This document shows, in pieces, positions 50,225 to 62,975 of a stretch of DNA of 64,000 nucleotides. The notes beneath the pieces were generated by a model, which was given only the letters and a program-made list of their open reading frames with translations, ran no database searches and was not told where the DNA came from. Source of the stretch: Baylisascaris procyonis (lineage: Eukaryota > Nematoda > Chromadorea > Rhabditida > Ascarididae); contig JAZARR010000201.1 in assembly GCA_037389465.1 (NCBI GenBank), positions 868,001 through 932,000 of the forward strand, in the 5' to 3' direction. The position numbers and the translations under genes were made by a program. Each line of letters opens with the position of its first letter. The stretch's first letter is position 1.

Positions 50225-53200
50225 ATGTAAATATAGAAAACTAAAGAGGAAATGGAATGGAGTCTGATAGAAGACTGTTGAGCATTTTTTTTAAACGAGG
50301 GAATACGTTGTGATCATTCAACTTCAAATTGAAGTGAATTTTGACAAAATGATAACTTTATTTGCAAAAAAAAGTTTTCTAGACCGCATGGTCACATTTG
50401 TTGTGGGTGAATCAAAAGTATTTTGAAGTGTCATTATGAACAGAATCTGATATATTCTTGTATAACAGACTTAGGTCGATCCCAAACGAGTCTCTTCTAA
50501 ATCCACCTGTGTTGCCAACTAATCAAACCTTGATTTAATTAGAATTTCTTTCCGGACGCTAATGTAAACTTTTTCTTTAGACATCTCTTTTTCAGTGAAT
50601 GTTGGTAAATATAAATATATGTTTGACTAGAGAATAAGTATATGAATATATTGATCTTGACTGTTGCTCTAGAATAGCATACTGTATACCGTTGTTGGCG
50701 ATAATTCCTTTTTTTTAGACTATGAGGTGCGGTTTCTGTGATTGTTTTGGTCCATTTCGATCGCCATTCAAAAAAGACGCATTGGATGCACCTCTCGACG
50801 AGAATACGGTAAACCGTTGTCTCGAATTAGTGAGGGCACATGAAGCTCGTCAAAACAATAAGGTTTGTTAATTTGATTCAATATTGCGTTAATTTCATTT
50901 TAAATGAAACAAACACACGCATATTTATTTTTAAGGCGTTTTTTTTGTAATCACTCACGCGGAAACATCGTCTAGTTAGTATAATATAGCATCAAGCATT
51001 CGTTAAAGATAAGGCTGATTGAAGAGGTGAAAGGTTAAATGGCAAAACCTGTTCGTTAAATTTAAACGAAGGATGGGATACATCGAGATGATATAAGACT
51101 GAACGGCACTTATTTGTATTAAGTCGGAACGCGTCAAATATTACGATACTTTAAATCAAGAGTAATTAATATGAGAGTTTAAAACCACAGGTGCTCTTTG
51201 AAAAAAAAAAGAAAGGAGGATACTTCACTTTGAAAAGAAATCTCTGAAACGGAAGACTAGAAAATTTAATCTGCTCTTGTTTTGCTTCTTTCATAAGTAG
51301 ACAAATGATGGATGATTGTTGAGAGATGTCGCAATTTCACTTCGAATGTTTCGTTTCAAATGACATTCGTGTATTTAACGGCAAATTTTTCTTGAGATGA
51401 CTATTACTAGTAAAACTTGCGGAGATATGATATTCTCGATTATTGAGTTGAATGTTTATAATCAGTTCAATAGCTGCTTAAAATTGCCTAAATAGTAACC
51501 ATTTTGAACTTTGCATAATTTTTTGCTTATATATAATTGAAAATTACTCATCATGAAATTTTTTGAATAATCCAAATAGTTGAAATAATTTTCTATATCA
51601 TTACTCGCATGCCAAATGGCAATGTTCTCATGTCTGTGTAATGATTTCTAATCTTGAAACGAAGTTGATTCAGTGATGGGATTTCAACACTAATCACTGA
51701 TAGTGATCTCTAAGTGAGTAAGTGATGTTAGAAGCCAGTTGGCAACTAGCTGCTCGTAAGCTATGAATCAATAACTTGTTGCGTTGTACATTCTTTGCCT
51801 AGTCATGTTTTGTGGCCAGGCGCCTTTGTGAGCATCGATTTTTGCACACTTCTTTCGTGTTAATCCGAAACGAGCGAATGCCGCATCAATTCCAAAAAAA
51901 AAAAAAAAAAAATTCAGCATTAGTTGCAAATTTAAGGCCTAAGAAAATATTACACTTAAGGCTTAGAAAAATATGATACTTTACTTCTAAAATTTCTATA
52001 ATTTGCAAAGATTACTCATATTTTCTTACATAGAAATTTAAATCTTTCAATACTTATATTTTCCACCTGAGATAATTCCTACTTAAGCAAATCTCTTCAC
52101 ATAATATTATCTCGTCTAACCGAGGAATTATTCCTTTGAGATTTTCTTTCTTTCTCTTTGAGCACATTTTATTTTTTCTTTCATGATGCTTACTTCTTGG
52201 GACAGTCTAACAACTCGATTCGACGTTAATAGTCGATGCCATTCCACGAAAACTCCATCCAAATTTTCCGCTTTTCATTCACGAAAATTTTTGAAAGTCA
52301 AAGATGCGAAATGCAACGGATTCGACGAAACGAATCCTGCACATGAACTATAAAATCATACAGGAAATTAAAGATCTAGAGCCGTTAAAACGAAAACTTC
52401 CTGGATTACTTCATATTAGAAGCACTTTTATGAACCATATCTAGTGGCATTATATGTCTACTCAATGTTTCAACCCTGCTGGTATTGGTTAATAAAAGTA
52501 TTTCTCAACTATTGGTCGTAGATGCAGTACTAATTTGTTTAACTTTTAGTTTGGAGAACATAATCGACCTTTAATAGCGACGGTCAGTGAAGGATGTTCT
52601 CCATATAATACCACTGTTGAACCTTGCGATAATCCACTCTATCATTCTCATAGTCCTCCACCTTCGTACAGGTAACGGAACTTCCTTTTATTTATGAATG
52701 GGAAAAAAACATGCTCAGCAACAACAACGATCAATAATTTTCCAACATATATACCACATTTGCTACCACTTATCTCAGGACGTTAGTACCACTTTCCCGT
52801 ATCCATATCAATAACTCGATGGCCAAGAATAATAGAAAAGTTGAGGTGCATTTTTGAAGTACAGTTATAAGCCATCTTCAAATCGACAATTTTTATTTAT
52901 TAGCCTCAACATTTTCGTGGGTACTTCGCAATTTCAAACATTTATAATCGAACATCTAGTGAGCTCTGATTAAGTAGCAATTTAATCGTTAAAAATCTGA
53001 AAGATCGTTTTTGGAAGAGAATAAATAATTGTTCCCTAACGCAGAATAAAAAGTGAAGAAGTTTTATAGTACGAAGGAAATTTTATTTCGCAAAAAAAAA
53101 TAAAAAATAAAAAATAAAAAATAAAAATTCTATGCGTAAACATTTCATTGACTCGAATATTCTAATCAAGCATCAGAGCGATTTTTTTCATCCTTACAGC

Positions 53201-55897
53201 AAACAAAAAAAAAAAAAAAACATTTCAAATCATCTTGCAAAGCGTTATTGGACATTATTTTTATGCATATTTATTGAGACCCATTTCTTATCAATTCCAA
53301 AAAGCGCCCCATAGACGTAGCCATTGACGGAATGAATTGAATGCAGCGATTTCCGGCCCGTCCACTGATGCAACGGAAATTGCCCCACCGGAAAGAAATC
53401 ACCGGAAATCAACGGACTGCTCAAAATACAACTGCTTGAAATACCGACTTAATAGGACAAAGATAGGAGAAATCATTTACTACAGTTTTTTTCAGTCCGA
53501 TAGTTAAACATGCAGATTATAGCCAAAGTTATATTCGGGAAATTTCTCAGCTTACATTATTGTGTAATGCGATAAAAGAGCAGAAAAGAACCAGACGATT
53601 TGTTTTATATGGCCAAACAAATGGGAAAAAGAGATCTGCCGACAAATGCGCCATTTGACAAAATCGCCGATCGGGAGAAACACCTTTATGCAGCATTGTG
53701 TTACTTGGCATTGGTCGCCGGTAGCGTATCTTCTTTAAATGATAACCAGATTATGCATGGCCTCCTCATTTAGTCATACCGATTAAGTATAAGAAATGCG
53801 TTAGACAGATGTTCAATACTAAGTGCCTCCTGATGTATTCTTAAATAAGGACACCGTGCTTAAGCCATTAGGTAGATAGCCTTTTTGATCGTAATTTTTA
53901 TCGCCAACTTGAAGGGGCAGCTTATGAAGGGTAATCTGAATATATTTCTCTTTAGCAACTAAATATCTGCAGCGTTAATGTTCTTTCTATGCGTAAAATC
54001 GCTTGAAACTTTCAATTGCAGTAAAAAGATTTCATGAGATTATTTTAATTACTACCATTTTCCTCCTACCTTCCTGAAAAAAAATAACAAACGAAATGAT
54101 AGCTCTATTTCTCTATCCATCAGGCATTCCATCTAGCGAATGGATTATCGATGTTCTACCATTACGTCGGTAATTCTACCATGAGAGTAGTCATAATCTA
54201 AGGTAAAAGAAGGAGGCCGTACTATCACTTTTATTTCATCAAACATCCAAAAAATCTTCAACCAATCAAATACACTACAAAAAAGTTTGATTTTATTGAT
54301 TATTCAGAAGCGATTTCAGATGAATATTTGCAGATCTCACGATAGTAGTTTGGATCAATTGCAGAATTTAGCGATCAACGCGGGTAATACACGTATTTAA
54401 ATATATTCTCTTTTCTTTTTAAATGCTTCTATGCTAAAGACCAATATTATTTGAATACTATTTTCATCGTCATTCATATAATTTTCTTTCTTTTCCATTT
54501 TCTTATCCCCGAGTATTTAAATATGACAGATGCTTTTGCTCTTGTTCCATTTTATTGAATTTTATTATAATCTCGGCTAGAATAGTTTTCTTCGAAATTA
54601 CGTCAATCAACGCTTTAATTACTACATTGATTTAATTTTTTCACCTCTCTCTCGTCCCTATTGCCACTCCCTTCCCATCCCCCGGAAACGTTGCAACGAA
54701 ATCAGAAACATCAAACCTAACATTCCATATGAAAAGACTTATAAATCGAGTCAAAGAGAAAAAATGAGCAGGTGTTGGTAGAGGAAGAGAAATTTCTTGG
54801 TATTTCTTGGTTGAGTGTTGAATGAAGAAGATTATTTCTATGCCGGCTATTCTTTTCTTTTTGGGTAATTTGCATTTTTGCTCCAAAGATTTATCGCATA
54901 TTTATTGTTTATTTAATTTTTGAAATGTTTATTTGCAAACCGGTTTTTTATTCATATAAATATTCTGGTCACCATTTTCTGGTTACTTCAAATTGCCTAC
55001 ATATATCTTCATAGTGTCATTTATTATTCGATGTAGAAGTTTAATTTATGCTCTTTTTCATTGCTTTTGATGTTTATTTCATTGATTGTTGTTTGAAAAT
55101 TGAACGGAATTAAGTTTGTGCTAAGTTGTTGGTCACTTTTTTAGTGGTATCGAAGAGAGTTAGATAGTGAGTCCGTAGGTTTTTTCTTGAGATCTTCCCC
55201 GATTACCTTTCCGTACCGTCCATTTCTCTCCGTATTAATGCCTAATCACAAAAATTCTTCTTTCAGGGCTCTTTCGTAGGCAAATTTGTTCATTGTGGGA
55301 AGAGTGACGGCGAACTTTCCCCTAGAGTAAGAACCTCCCAATCGTGGGTAAGGTTCAAGAGATTCGAGGTCTGCGAGCCTTCGAAGTAATTGAGATATTA
55401 AGTAAGGCGCGCTAGCTTGAGATCCTTCCAGATATGGAGAGCGGGAAGGAAGCGCACTGCATAAACTAAGAATTCTTTGAAGGAGAACTGGACTCATTTA
55501 AGATCATGTACTAGGAGGTAGGTGGTGAAATCATATGACCTGGAGGATTCCGGGATAAGGATGAATTCGGCGGGCTTATGGGCCACTGAAGCAAGATTAA
55601 TTTATACTGACTTAATGAAATTAAGACACATTTCTTGATCGGTCTTCAACGACTAAAATATTTTGAACAAACTATGAAGTTTGTAGTTAAAAGCGATGGA
55701 ATATCTACGATTGTATTTTTTCACATCAAAGTTGATAATTTTGGAGATCCGGAAGAAGGACGAAAAGCACAAGAAGAGGTAACTTCCTGATCAGCTATAA
55801 AAGAAAGTTAATGCTAATATAGCTATTGTCGCAGTCAGTTCAGCTTACAACGGCGAAATTTTATTGTGAGTTAATTTGGCCAACAGCCTACGCATAA
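36386..55897 (+). CDS. Type I single-pass membrane protein with NPxY and PPxY tail motifs (novel or unrecognised)
   Basis: Exons: 36386-36550, 38362-38476, 38554-38686, 39745-39805, 41424-41502, 45784-45949, 46986-47124, 50719-50862, 52550-52671, 54334-54383, 55732-55778 and probably 55844-55897 (TAA). Every junction is in phase, and most have good signals (TTTTTTAG|G, GTG|GTAAGT, TTTTTTTTAG|ACT, AG|GTAACG). The ectodomain has N-glycosylation sites (KNATG, ENVTA, FNLTF) and a Cys cluster ([15 protein letters not shown]), EGF-like at best. It is followed by one transmembrane helix ([19 protein letters not shown]) and a Cys-rich juxtamembrane patch ([11 protein letters not shown]). The tail holds NPLY, which PTB-domain adaptors bind, and PPSY, which WW domains bind; both are in the 52550 exon. 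AATAAA is at 56011. The 5' end and signal peptide were not found; exons at 31848 and 28058 may belong. The family is not recognised. Confidence 0.62.
43681..43850. repeat. Compound (AAT)n-(ATTT)n array in an intron
   Basis: About 30 AAT units (43681-43772), a short spacer (ATGTGCATATTCATTTACTT), then about 16 ATTT units to 43850. It lies in the 4.3-kb intron before the exon at 45784. Poly-Leu frames on the minus strand are artefacts. Confidence 0.95.
45386..45466. repeat. (TA)n microsatellite
   Basis: Uninterrupted run of about 40 TA units, about 320 bp upstream of the exon at 45784. Confidence 0.95.
46153..46300 (+). pseudogene. Decayed tandem duplicate of the transmembrane exon
   Basis: This stretch aligns over its whole length with the active transmembrane exon at 46986-47124. 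Compare TATCACAGAGTAGGACAGC here with TATCACGGAGTGGGACAGC there, and GTCATCGCTATTGTTG with GTAATCATTGCTATTGTGG at the ends. In the exon's frame it hits TGA after about 14 codons. A shifted frame still spells a membrane helix ([17 protein letters not shown]). The terminal GTAAGT donor is lost (GTTGAG). It sits in the intron 203 bp downstream of the 45784-45949 exon, so it is an exon duplication that has lost function. Confidence 0.65.
46716..46785. repeat. Short tandem repeat AAGTATGACT
   Basis: AAGTATGACTCACGCT, AAGTATGACTT and AAGTATGACTCAAGC follow each other, with the extra pair ATCACTCAAGC/ATTCATC. This is a small local duplication inside the intron. Confidence 0.6.
48755..48880. repeat. 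Degenerate AAGTGATAAA repeat
   Basis: Words of the form AAGTGATAAA/TGTGATAAAT recur about six times in 110 bp with variable spacing. Intronic. Confidence 0.55.
49498..49586. repeat. 46-bp imperfect tandem duplication
   Basis: GCCATCCGATGGCTAGTTGT at 49498 and GCCATCCTCTGGCTGGTTGT at 49544 begin two adjacent copies, each continuing TAGCTKGGCCARSCGCTCTY. They lie at the 5' edge of a coding-like plus frame. Confidence 0.75.
49521..49777 (+). CDS. Coding-like ORF, possible alternative exon
   Basis: The plus strand is open from an AG at 49519-49520 to TAG near 49778, with markedly coding codon use: [20 protein letters not shown], then [23 protein letters not shown] at about 49708 is a good phase-0 donor, and the AG would also be phase 0, so it could insert between the 47124 and 50719 exons (both phase 0) without shifting frame. 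The acceptor is poor, and the antisense frame (49751-49563) is also open. It could be an alternative exon, a separate small gene or chance. Confidence 0.25.
50178..50222. repeat. (TA)n microsatellite
   Basis: Run of about 22 TA units in the intron before the 50719 exon. Confidence 0.95.
53092..53127. repeat. (AAAAAAT)n short tandem repeat
   Basis: Four units of ATAAAAA after a poly-A run, in the intron between the 52671 and 54334 exons. Confidence 0.85.
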
Positions 55898-55911
55898 GAA
55901 TTCAACTCAGT

Positions 55912-55987
55912 GGGCGAGCGTTGGTAGTTCAGCGATAAAGCATTCATGCAGTAAGCAAAAGGTCAGAATTTCGAATTCACTTTATGA
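55912..55987 (+). repeat. Degenerate tRNA-like sequence
   Basis: GGTAGTTCAGCGATAAAGCA, then TTCATGCAGTAAGCAAAAGG, then TCAGAATTTCGAATTCA follow the order D-arm, anticodon arm, variable loop, T-arm of a eukaryotic tRNA, with loop GCAGTAA where AGT could be the anticodon. Acceptor and anticodon stems do not pair, so it is a pseudogene or the head of a tRNA-derived SINE. It begins 15 bp after the proposed stop of the membrane-protein gene and so lies in its 3' UTR. Confidence 0.45.
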
Positions 55988-56010
55988 CAGTGTTATCGTT
56001 GCTCATCTGA

Positions 56011-56016
56011 AATAAA
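56011..56016 (+). terminator. Poly(A) signal AATAAA
   Basis: Canonical AATAAA 114 bp downstream of the proposed TAA of the membrane-protein gene. It supports a gene end here but does not prove which terminal exon is used. Confidence 0.5.
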
Positions 56017-56019
56017 AGT

Positions 56020-59000
56020 TAAAAAATATTCGTCAATTTAATTTCAAATTGTTTTCCATTCTGATTTATGTTTTAAACCAAATTTTTCATCCTATAGATA
56101 TGGTCTGGATTTTTGATTCCTGATCTCTCGTAACTAATTCAGCTGTATCTTTTTTTAGATAAATGAACAAAATGATATAATTTTTTTTTGATGGACTATA
56201 TCTGAATTTAACTCACCTATAGAAAAGTCCCCTAAGGACCACATCTGAGAAAACAAATGTGCCAGCTAAATGACTTTATCTGAAGAGTGGCATTAGCTAC
56301 AACTATTCTTCATTCACGCTTCGATGCTATTAATTCTATTAGGCCTACAACTCAGATTAATGTCAAAAAGGCTACCGTCCCTCAGGCCTCCCTCCTTTAT
56401 CTTCTCTTACCCCTCTTTCCTTCCATCATTTCCCAACTCATCTCATTTTCCAATCTGAATTTAATGGCATGCTTATTTTTCAAGTTATTAGCATCTTGTG
56501 TTACTTTCGTGCGAAGTAACCGTCATTTCTTTTGGTGCTGCTAGTCGTAAGCGTTTGCACAAACATTTCATTCGTTGAATCTTATTATGAATTTTGAAAG
56601 CGTTAATGTCACACGATTTGCATATTAATATCGAGATATTGTGTTATAGTTTCGGTCACTAAACGTTCCGTGATAGCAACTGGCCGTATTTATAGTTTTT
56701 ATGTTGTGCCTTTTTTTTTAAAAAATTATTTATGTGGCTTAAAATTGATGGTGACCGTGACTATTGCAAAACAAAACGTGCAATGCAGCAAAATTGATGA
56801 TAAAGTTCAAACGATGTGAAGAGGAATCAACCGGATCGTTATATACCCTACTATATGAGCATATAAAGTAGGGAATGAGTAAAATGGCACGCGGATAATT
56901 GGTGAATATATCTTTATTTATAAGTAAAATAGTAATTGTAATTTTTTTTGTTAAGAACACTAAATTGTTAAGTAAAATGTGGGAGATATTGCCACCATTG
57001 CATTACATTTTGTGCCAATTCTTTAATAGCATCGTTTGAGCTGATCTAATACAGCTGATAAAGAAAATTTGATTTTATGCCATTTTGAGCTCTTTCGCAT
57101 TGTTTGAATTTTTAAAGAATCTGATTTCAGTAATCGATGAATATCGTTTACAATGTCAGAAATTTGTTAGTAGCAGCTACAATTAGCGCTAGCAATGCTG
57201 TCGTCAACAAAAAAGTATAAAATTGCAGCTTTGCCGTTGATTTTTCTATCATAGGACGTTTTTCGAGAAAAAAAAAATCTAAATTTTATCAATATTAATT
57301 GGGGAATAGTATACTGAGAAATTAATGCAAATTATAGTTGAAAATAGTTCTAAACTTTAAAGTGTAAAACTTTTCGGAAAACACAAAACGAAAATGGTCC
57401 AAAAATATTTACTGTTCCCGCGATGCCCTGAAACCTTCTATAAAAAGTCATAAGAAATGAAAATTTGAATTCGATTCAAACCAAGTGATGCAATACTTGA
57501 TGGTTTAAAGTTGGAGAGGGCATGGCGAAGTTGCGAAGCTTTGTTGCTATGGAACAAAGTGGTGGTTGAAAGGCCACCTTATTTGCATAAAAGCTTTGGA
57601 AACGAGAGGTCCATTCGTCTTCCCTATCAGCTAAATAAATTCAGTTGCTTTCAAATAGCCCTGACATCTCTACGTAACAAGGAGCAAGTTATTGTCGATT
57701 TATTTCTTCTGTTTTTACTCATGAGTTTTAAAGTAGACGGAAAAGAAAAAATGTGAAGAGTTGTAAAATGTTTTTTCTTTTCAATTCTGCGAATTTTTGC
57801 GAATTAATTTTTCAAGTTTTTGCAGTTTTATTTTATTTATTTCCAATATACTAAATGTGTATTGAAGTTTGTTCGATTCTAGTCATTTGTACAGAGATTA
57901 TAAATAATAATTCGTCGTTGTTTCGTGCTACATGTATGTATAATTCTTTGATATATATAATTATGAATAAATAATTCATTGGTTATGAAAATAAATTCGA
58001 TATTTATTTCTATGTGATAAATAAGCAAGATGATTGAGTAAATTTTCGAGTAAACTTCAATAAATGAAGCAATAAGTCGAGATGTGGCCTTTTGAATGAA
58101 GTCATAGTAAGATATAAAATATCAACGTCTGACGCTAAGATTTTTTTCGTTTAAAGTCTCAAATGAAGCGGCTGTCATTTAGATATCTGATGCTCTATAT
58201 TTATTGAGAAATATTTGATGAAATTGAAGAATGCAGTACTTGTATCTATAGGTATTCTTTTATTCCTGTTTTTACTCCAAATTTTTGTGGGAATATGAAT
58301 TCTCAAAAAAGTTAAGTGATTTTATGGCGATAATTGCGCTAATTTTTTTTTTCTCACCACCTGAACTAAAAAAACTATAAAGAGAAATATAACAAAATTA
58401 TGAATAATTGTCATGCTGCAATTGCGTTGTTCACATGAATTTTTTCTAATGCAAAACCCTTATTTTGTCAATTTCTTTGGTTGAGGCGTTCAATTGATAA
58501 ACTTATATAAAAACTATTTATTTGTACTTTCAAATGCTTTTAATGTTCTAAAAGACAAAAATTACGTGGAGTTATTATCAGTATTATTGACAGCCATGTT
58601 ATCAATGACGTAAAACGAACCTTCAATCTTAAAGGCCAACTCCCGTTAACAATTAGCTATAGTGTTAACCTCATTGATAATAGATTCACGACGTTATCAA
58701 TTTGCTGACCAAATTATTTATGAAGGAAACTTTTGAACAGTCAGTGCTGAAGGAGTGGATGCGTTAACGATATTGGCAGGAAATAGATTCCAGAGTCGTA
58801 GAGCGCGAAACTACAAACCATCCAGGACGTCATTTGTGGTGGAAAATATTTGTGGAAGTTAAAGCTAGCATCCATGTTGATCTCAAGGATGGGCAAATTG
58901 AAATAATTCTGAAAGTGGGATGTCGGAAAACCGAAAGCAATTTTATATTATAATAATTAAGTAAAATTTAAGGCTGCAACTTTTGCAATAATTCTTGTTT

Positions 59001-61490
59001 GAAGCTTTTTGAGCTTAATAATATAATTTACGTGATATGGGGTATGTAAGGTTTTGCGAAAGGTTCTGGACAATCCTTGACAGAATAATGGCACAAATCA
59101 AACAAATAGATCACATGAGATTGCCTTATTCCAAGTGAGCTAATATTTCTCGGAGTCTTGTCGGCACGAATAAAATGTCGGTCAAAGTTGACACGAAAGT
59201 CGTTCAAGAAAATTTCCCAACAAGCGGACTGATGTAAGTGGACCATTCAAGACAAGAATGCTTTAGTTTAGATCACTGACTATAACTAAAGCATAATTTA
59301 CCATGCACGACTCAGCGACCGAATCGAGAAATTCCTCAGAGTCAGATACACAAGTATCAGGTATGCTGTTGGCAGGAACCAAGTGAAAAGTTTTGCGGAT
59401 AGGTGCATCACGGTGTAGTAATTCATAACTGAAGTATCTGGTTGTGACATCAATTACAGCAGCATTTTGTCAAGCTTGTTATGCCTATCAATAACTCATT
59501 TGACGATGACCGATGAAATATTGCATGGCATAGGATCATCACAAGTTCTCATATATCTAGATTTTTTTAGACCTATGATTACTGTATCGCAGACCATTAC
59601 GTTGATTTCACTGCCACAGCTTCTATTTTGAGAGGTCACGTTACAGGATGCCTCAGGTAAGAGAGACGTGAACAAATATAGATGCACTTATGCATATTTC
59701 CCGAGTCTTACCATTATCAAGTTCTTTTTCTTTCGAAAAAAGTTCCCGAGCCCCCCAAAAAAAAAAGAATTGAAGCAGAAATTGGCATCTTAGACGATGC
59801 ACATTATTTGCAGTTCACTCTTCTGCAAATGCTCACAGTGATAACAGTGGTGTTATCACCGAACGTGAAACCGATAAAAAATATTCGGGCATATTATCTG
59901 AAAGAAAAGACATTCAGGACATCCTCGTTTAAAGAGCAATATCTTTGGAATACTTTAGATAGTTGCACTTTTTTATTCTACTGCATGATAAGGGAGTGAT
60001 TAAGATTGATAAAAGTGTGACCAGTGATAAGCAAAGTAAATAGAATGCTACCATGCAAGTGTATACGATTCGAATTTCTTTTATTATGCGATGTTCGACG
60101 TTTCACTTCAACTTGGCATGATCAAAATTTTGCTGAGCATTATTTAAGTAGTTGTTCAAATTTTCCAACAACCTTAATTATTTGATTTAATTCAACTATT
60201 GCAACTCGCAATGTGCTTATGATTATTTACCGAACGTTTAATGAATCTATCAAATAAAAATTCCCTCTTTCGATGATAGAAATATTCATAAATTAATATA
60301 TTTTAAAATATAGTTGAAATTATTTACATATATAATATCGAATAGATCGAATGAAATAAATTCATAATATGTAGTAATGATAATGTTCGATAGATGCGAC
60401 ATATGGTATTGTTTTCTATTTTATTTTCAAGCAAAATTTTATTATTCTATGATTTTTATTAAATATCAATAGTGACTAAAACTAAACAATGATAAGTCAA
60501 TTTTGCACCGTTATATGTGAGTGGTTTGTTAAATGGAATTGATCAGGCACCTCAAATGGAGAAAGTAGAAACACGTGTCGTACTAGAATGAATAGGTTGC
60601 ATAGTAATATGAAAATATGTGGTCAATTATTGTATCATATAGTTGCATCTGCATAATGGTATTCTTGTTAGAAATTGCTCTTGATGATGAGTTATAAATG
60701 AAGTGGTTTAGATGAGGTAACAATATGACTTACATTTTTTAGGGTGGAGATGCTATACGATCAGAAATAATTATTAGTATTTCAAAAATTGCATGATTTT
60801 CCCATAATGCTTTTGAATTCTCACTCCTGAATACTAACCAGTTTTGATAGTCGTCGACGATTAAATTGAAATGAACGAGATGCCATTGCAACATACAAAA
60901 CTTTAGATATGCATTTCAAAAGTTGTAATTCAGCTCCGACTCCCGGAGGGATTTCCCATCCCTCGCAGTGAATTTCAGTGAATAAGTCCTCAATCTTTAA
61001 GAGGCTGCGATAAATGCTGGTTGATTTTTCCAAACACGTTAGTGAGTCAATCGAGCGTGATACAATTATAAGGTTATTCTTACAAGTTGAAAGGATTTCG
61101 ACCAGTAAATGAAGTGCAATCAAGTGGCTATATCTTATCAACAAAAATTGATATGAAAGTTTCTTATCACGAAGGAGAAAGCTCTAAATGCTCTAAACAT
61201 TCTATGTTGATCTTTCAAGAAGGTGCACCTCCTCGACTCTAGCTAGAGAAATGTTGGCTTAACTTCTATTGCTAAGCATAGGAATGAAATCAACGCCATA
61301 TTACGCTCACGTACGGATACAGCAAACTCACAATCCCTAAGCCATCTCTCTACGGCGGCTGGGATTGTGAAGATAGGATTCACTTGGATGACAACGTGGT
61401 CACGAGAATCCAGTCACATGAACGCTGATCACATATGAAAGTAAGCGAATAGTTGTATAAAGGCCCTAGGAACGCTATGTGCCTTCCTAG
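56020..61490. other. Intergenic AT-rich DNA, no supported gene
   Basis: About 5.5 kb between two plus-strand genes. Open frames such as 60821-61144 minus (107 codons) and 59682-59999 plus (105 codons) have middling codon use and no splice chain. The minus one contains KLVSIQE at its end and EGWEIPPGVGAELQLLK in its middle and is the best remaining candidate for a missed exon. Confidence 0.35.
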
Positions 61491-61544
61491 AGCCTGTTAA
61501 TGCACGCAACGTCCTGCGACCACAAGGACTTCATTCAGAAAGGC

Positions 61545-61690
61545 TGTCACCCACAAGCACATACATACAATCACGCATACACACTGAAACATACGCACAC
61601 AGACTTATGCCCACTTCACAGAAGCGCACACCGGCATACATACGTGCAGACACACAAGCACAGACAAACATACCTGCATCAGCACATATG
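61545..61690. repeat. CA-rich irregular repeat
   Basis: CACACA/ACATACA/GCACAC words over about 145 bp. Similar in kind to the block at 6656-7075 but shorter. Confidence 0.7.
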
Positions 61691-61694
61691 CGCA

Positions 61695-62925
61695 CGAAAC
61701 AATAAAACGTCAGCCCCAGTAGATGTCCTGATATTCCTTACCAACTGAATCGCTGTGCGAATAGAGGACAGTGTGGGGCTTGAGTGTGAGAAGAAAGTAA
61801 ATACAATTTTTTTTTGCGCCATTCGCATTGACTTTATTCAACAAAACTTAGAAATTATTCGATGATGATCAGTGTTCTTTGGTTCAGTGTATGTAAATAT
61901 TAGAATATCGTTTCCATTATAAAGGGCATTCTGAAAAAAGTGAGTAAGACCAATCGGTACCTTTACTCGGCGACAATCTCTTCCATTTCCTTTTTGGTTT
62001 TATTGGCTCACTTGCATTTAGCGTCATCTACTGTTTCTATTTCAAGAAGCTATCCAATGAAATTATAAAATTAGGCTTTAGTTTGTTAAGTTCTTATTGG
62101 CGACTGATGAACTTTTTTCGAAACTTTGAACGAAACGATAAAAAAGGCATTATTTTGAATATAATTGTTGTCAGTTTATTATTTTCTTATAAACACTATT
62201 TTGCTGGAGAGCTTCTGAAAAGATCTGTTCTGGTCTCTCTTGAAAGGGTACCTCTTGTTTTATGCTGATGCTATTAGATTCATAGTTACCAGAGACAGAT
62301 CATTTGAGAGCGAGGCTCAGAGACAGAACTAATTTTTTTTTCTCAGCGGTCGGCTTCCCATGTCGTCATCAGCAAGCTTAGGTGTTCGACAGCTCACGTG
62401 TTCATATTCATGGTCATAGGGTAGAACATTCTAAACGCGGAATTCAGCTATTCGTTTGTCTTCAATAATTCTATCCAGATTCTCAAAAACTTACTTTACC
62501 ACGCGCAAACTTTCCAATTCTCATTTGGAAGCCTTCGTAATTCATTGAAAATTTTCGTCTAATTTCGAAAGTTTCGTCGCAAAATTGCACCGTGCCAAGA
62601 GATCCACAATACGTCAACTTTTTATGAAAGAGAGATATACTTGCGTCTTTGAAATACTGATATTGCTACTAAGCTATCCAGGGAATTACAGACTGAATGT
62701 GGTACCACTGAGGCACTATAAACTTCTGACAATTTCTTGTTGAAACTTCGCCAAATTTTCATTCAAAACATTGATATACTACCTTCCTGTCCACGTGTAA
62801 CAATTAGCAAGATCAGCTGTTCATGTTATCGAAAAGTTTGCTGATAATGAATGCAAGTGGCTATTATATGAGAATATGCAAAGAATTTTCTCTAAATTCT
62901 TAATCCTTCAAGTTTAATTTGTTCA
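61695..62925. other. Upstream region of the transporter gene
   Basis: No coding exon was recognised. A 61-codon plus frame at 62083-62268 lacks splice context. The promoter should lie here, but no distinct element can be named. Confidence 0.35.
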
Positions 62926-62934
62926 TCATTTCAG
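62922..62934 (+). promoter_or_regulatory. Acceptor-type site TTCATCATTTCAG upstream of the ATG
   Basis: A strong nematode 3' splice consensus (ATTTCAG) lies 41 bp before the transporter ATG, with a TAG in the reading frame between them. It is therefore a 5'-UTR intron acceptor or a spliced-leader trans-splice site. Confidence 0.5.
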
Positions 62935-62975
62935 TTCTCTAGCTTCCTATTAAAAGAATTGGTGGATCGTATGCA

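Noticed and set aside
36386..52671. Membrane protein as an alpha/epsilon-sarcoglycan or LDL-receptor-related protein
   Set aside because: Single-pass topology and Cys-rich juxtamembrane region recall sarcoglycans, and NPxY recalls LRPs. The ectodomain, however, lacks their diagnostic motifs, so no name was assigned.
55263..55310. Alternative terminal exon after TTCTTTCAG giving a short basic tail and TGA
   Set aside because: In phase and possible, but the exons at 55732 and 55844 also fit and lead to a nearby AATAAA. Kept only as an alternative.
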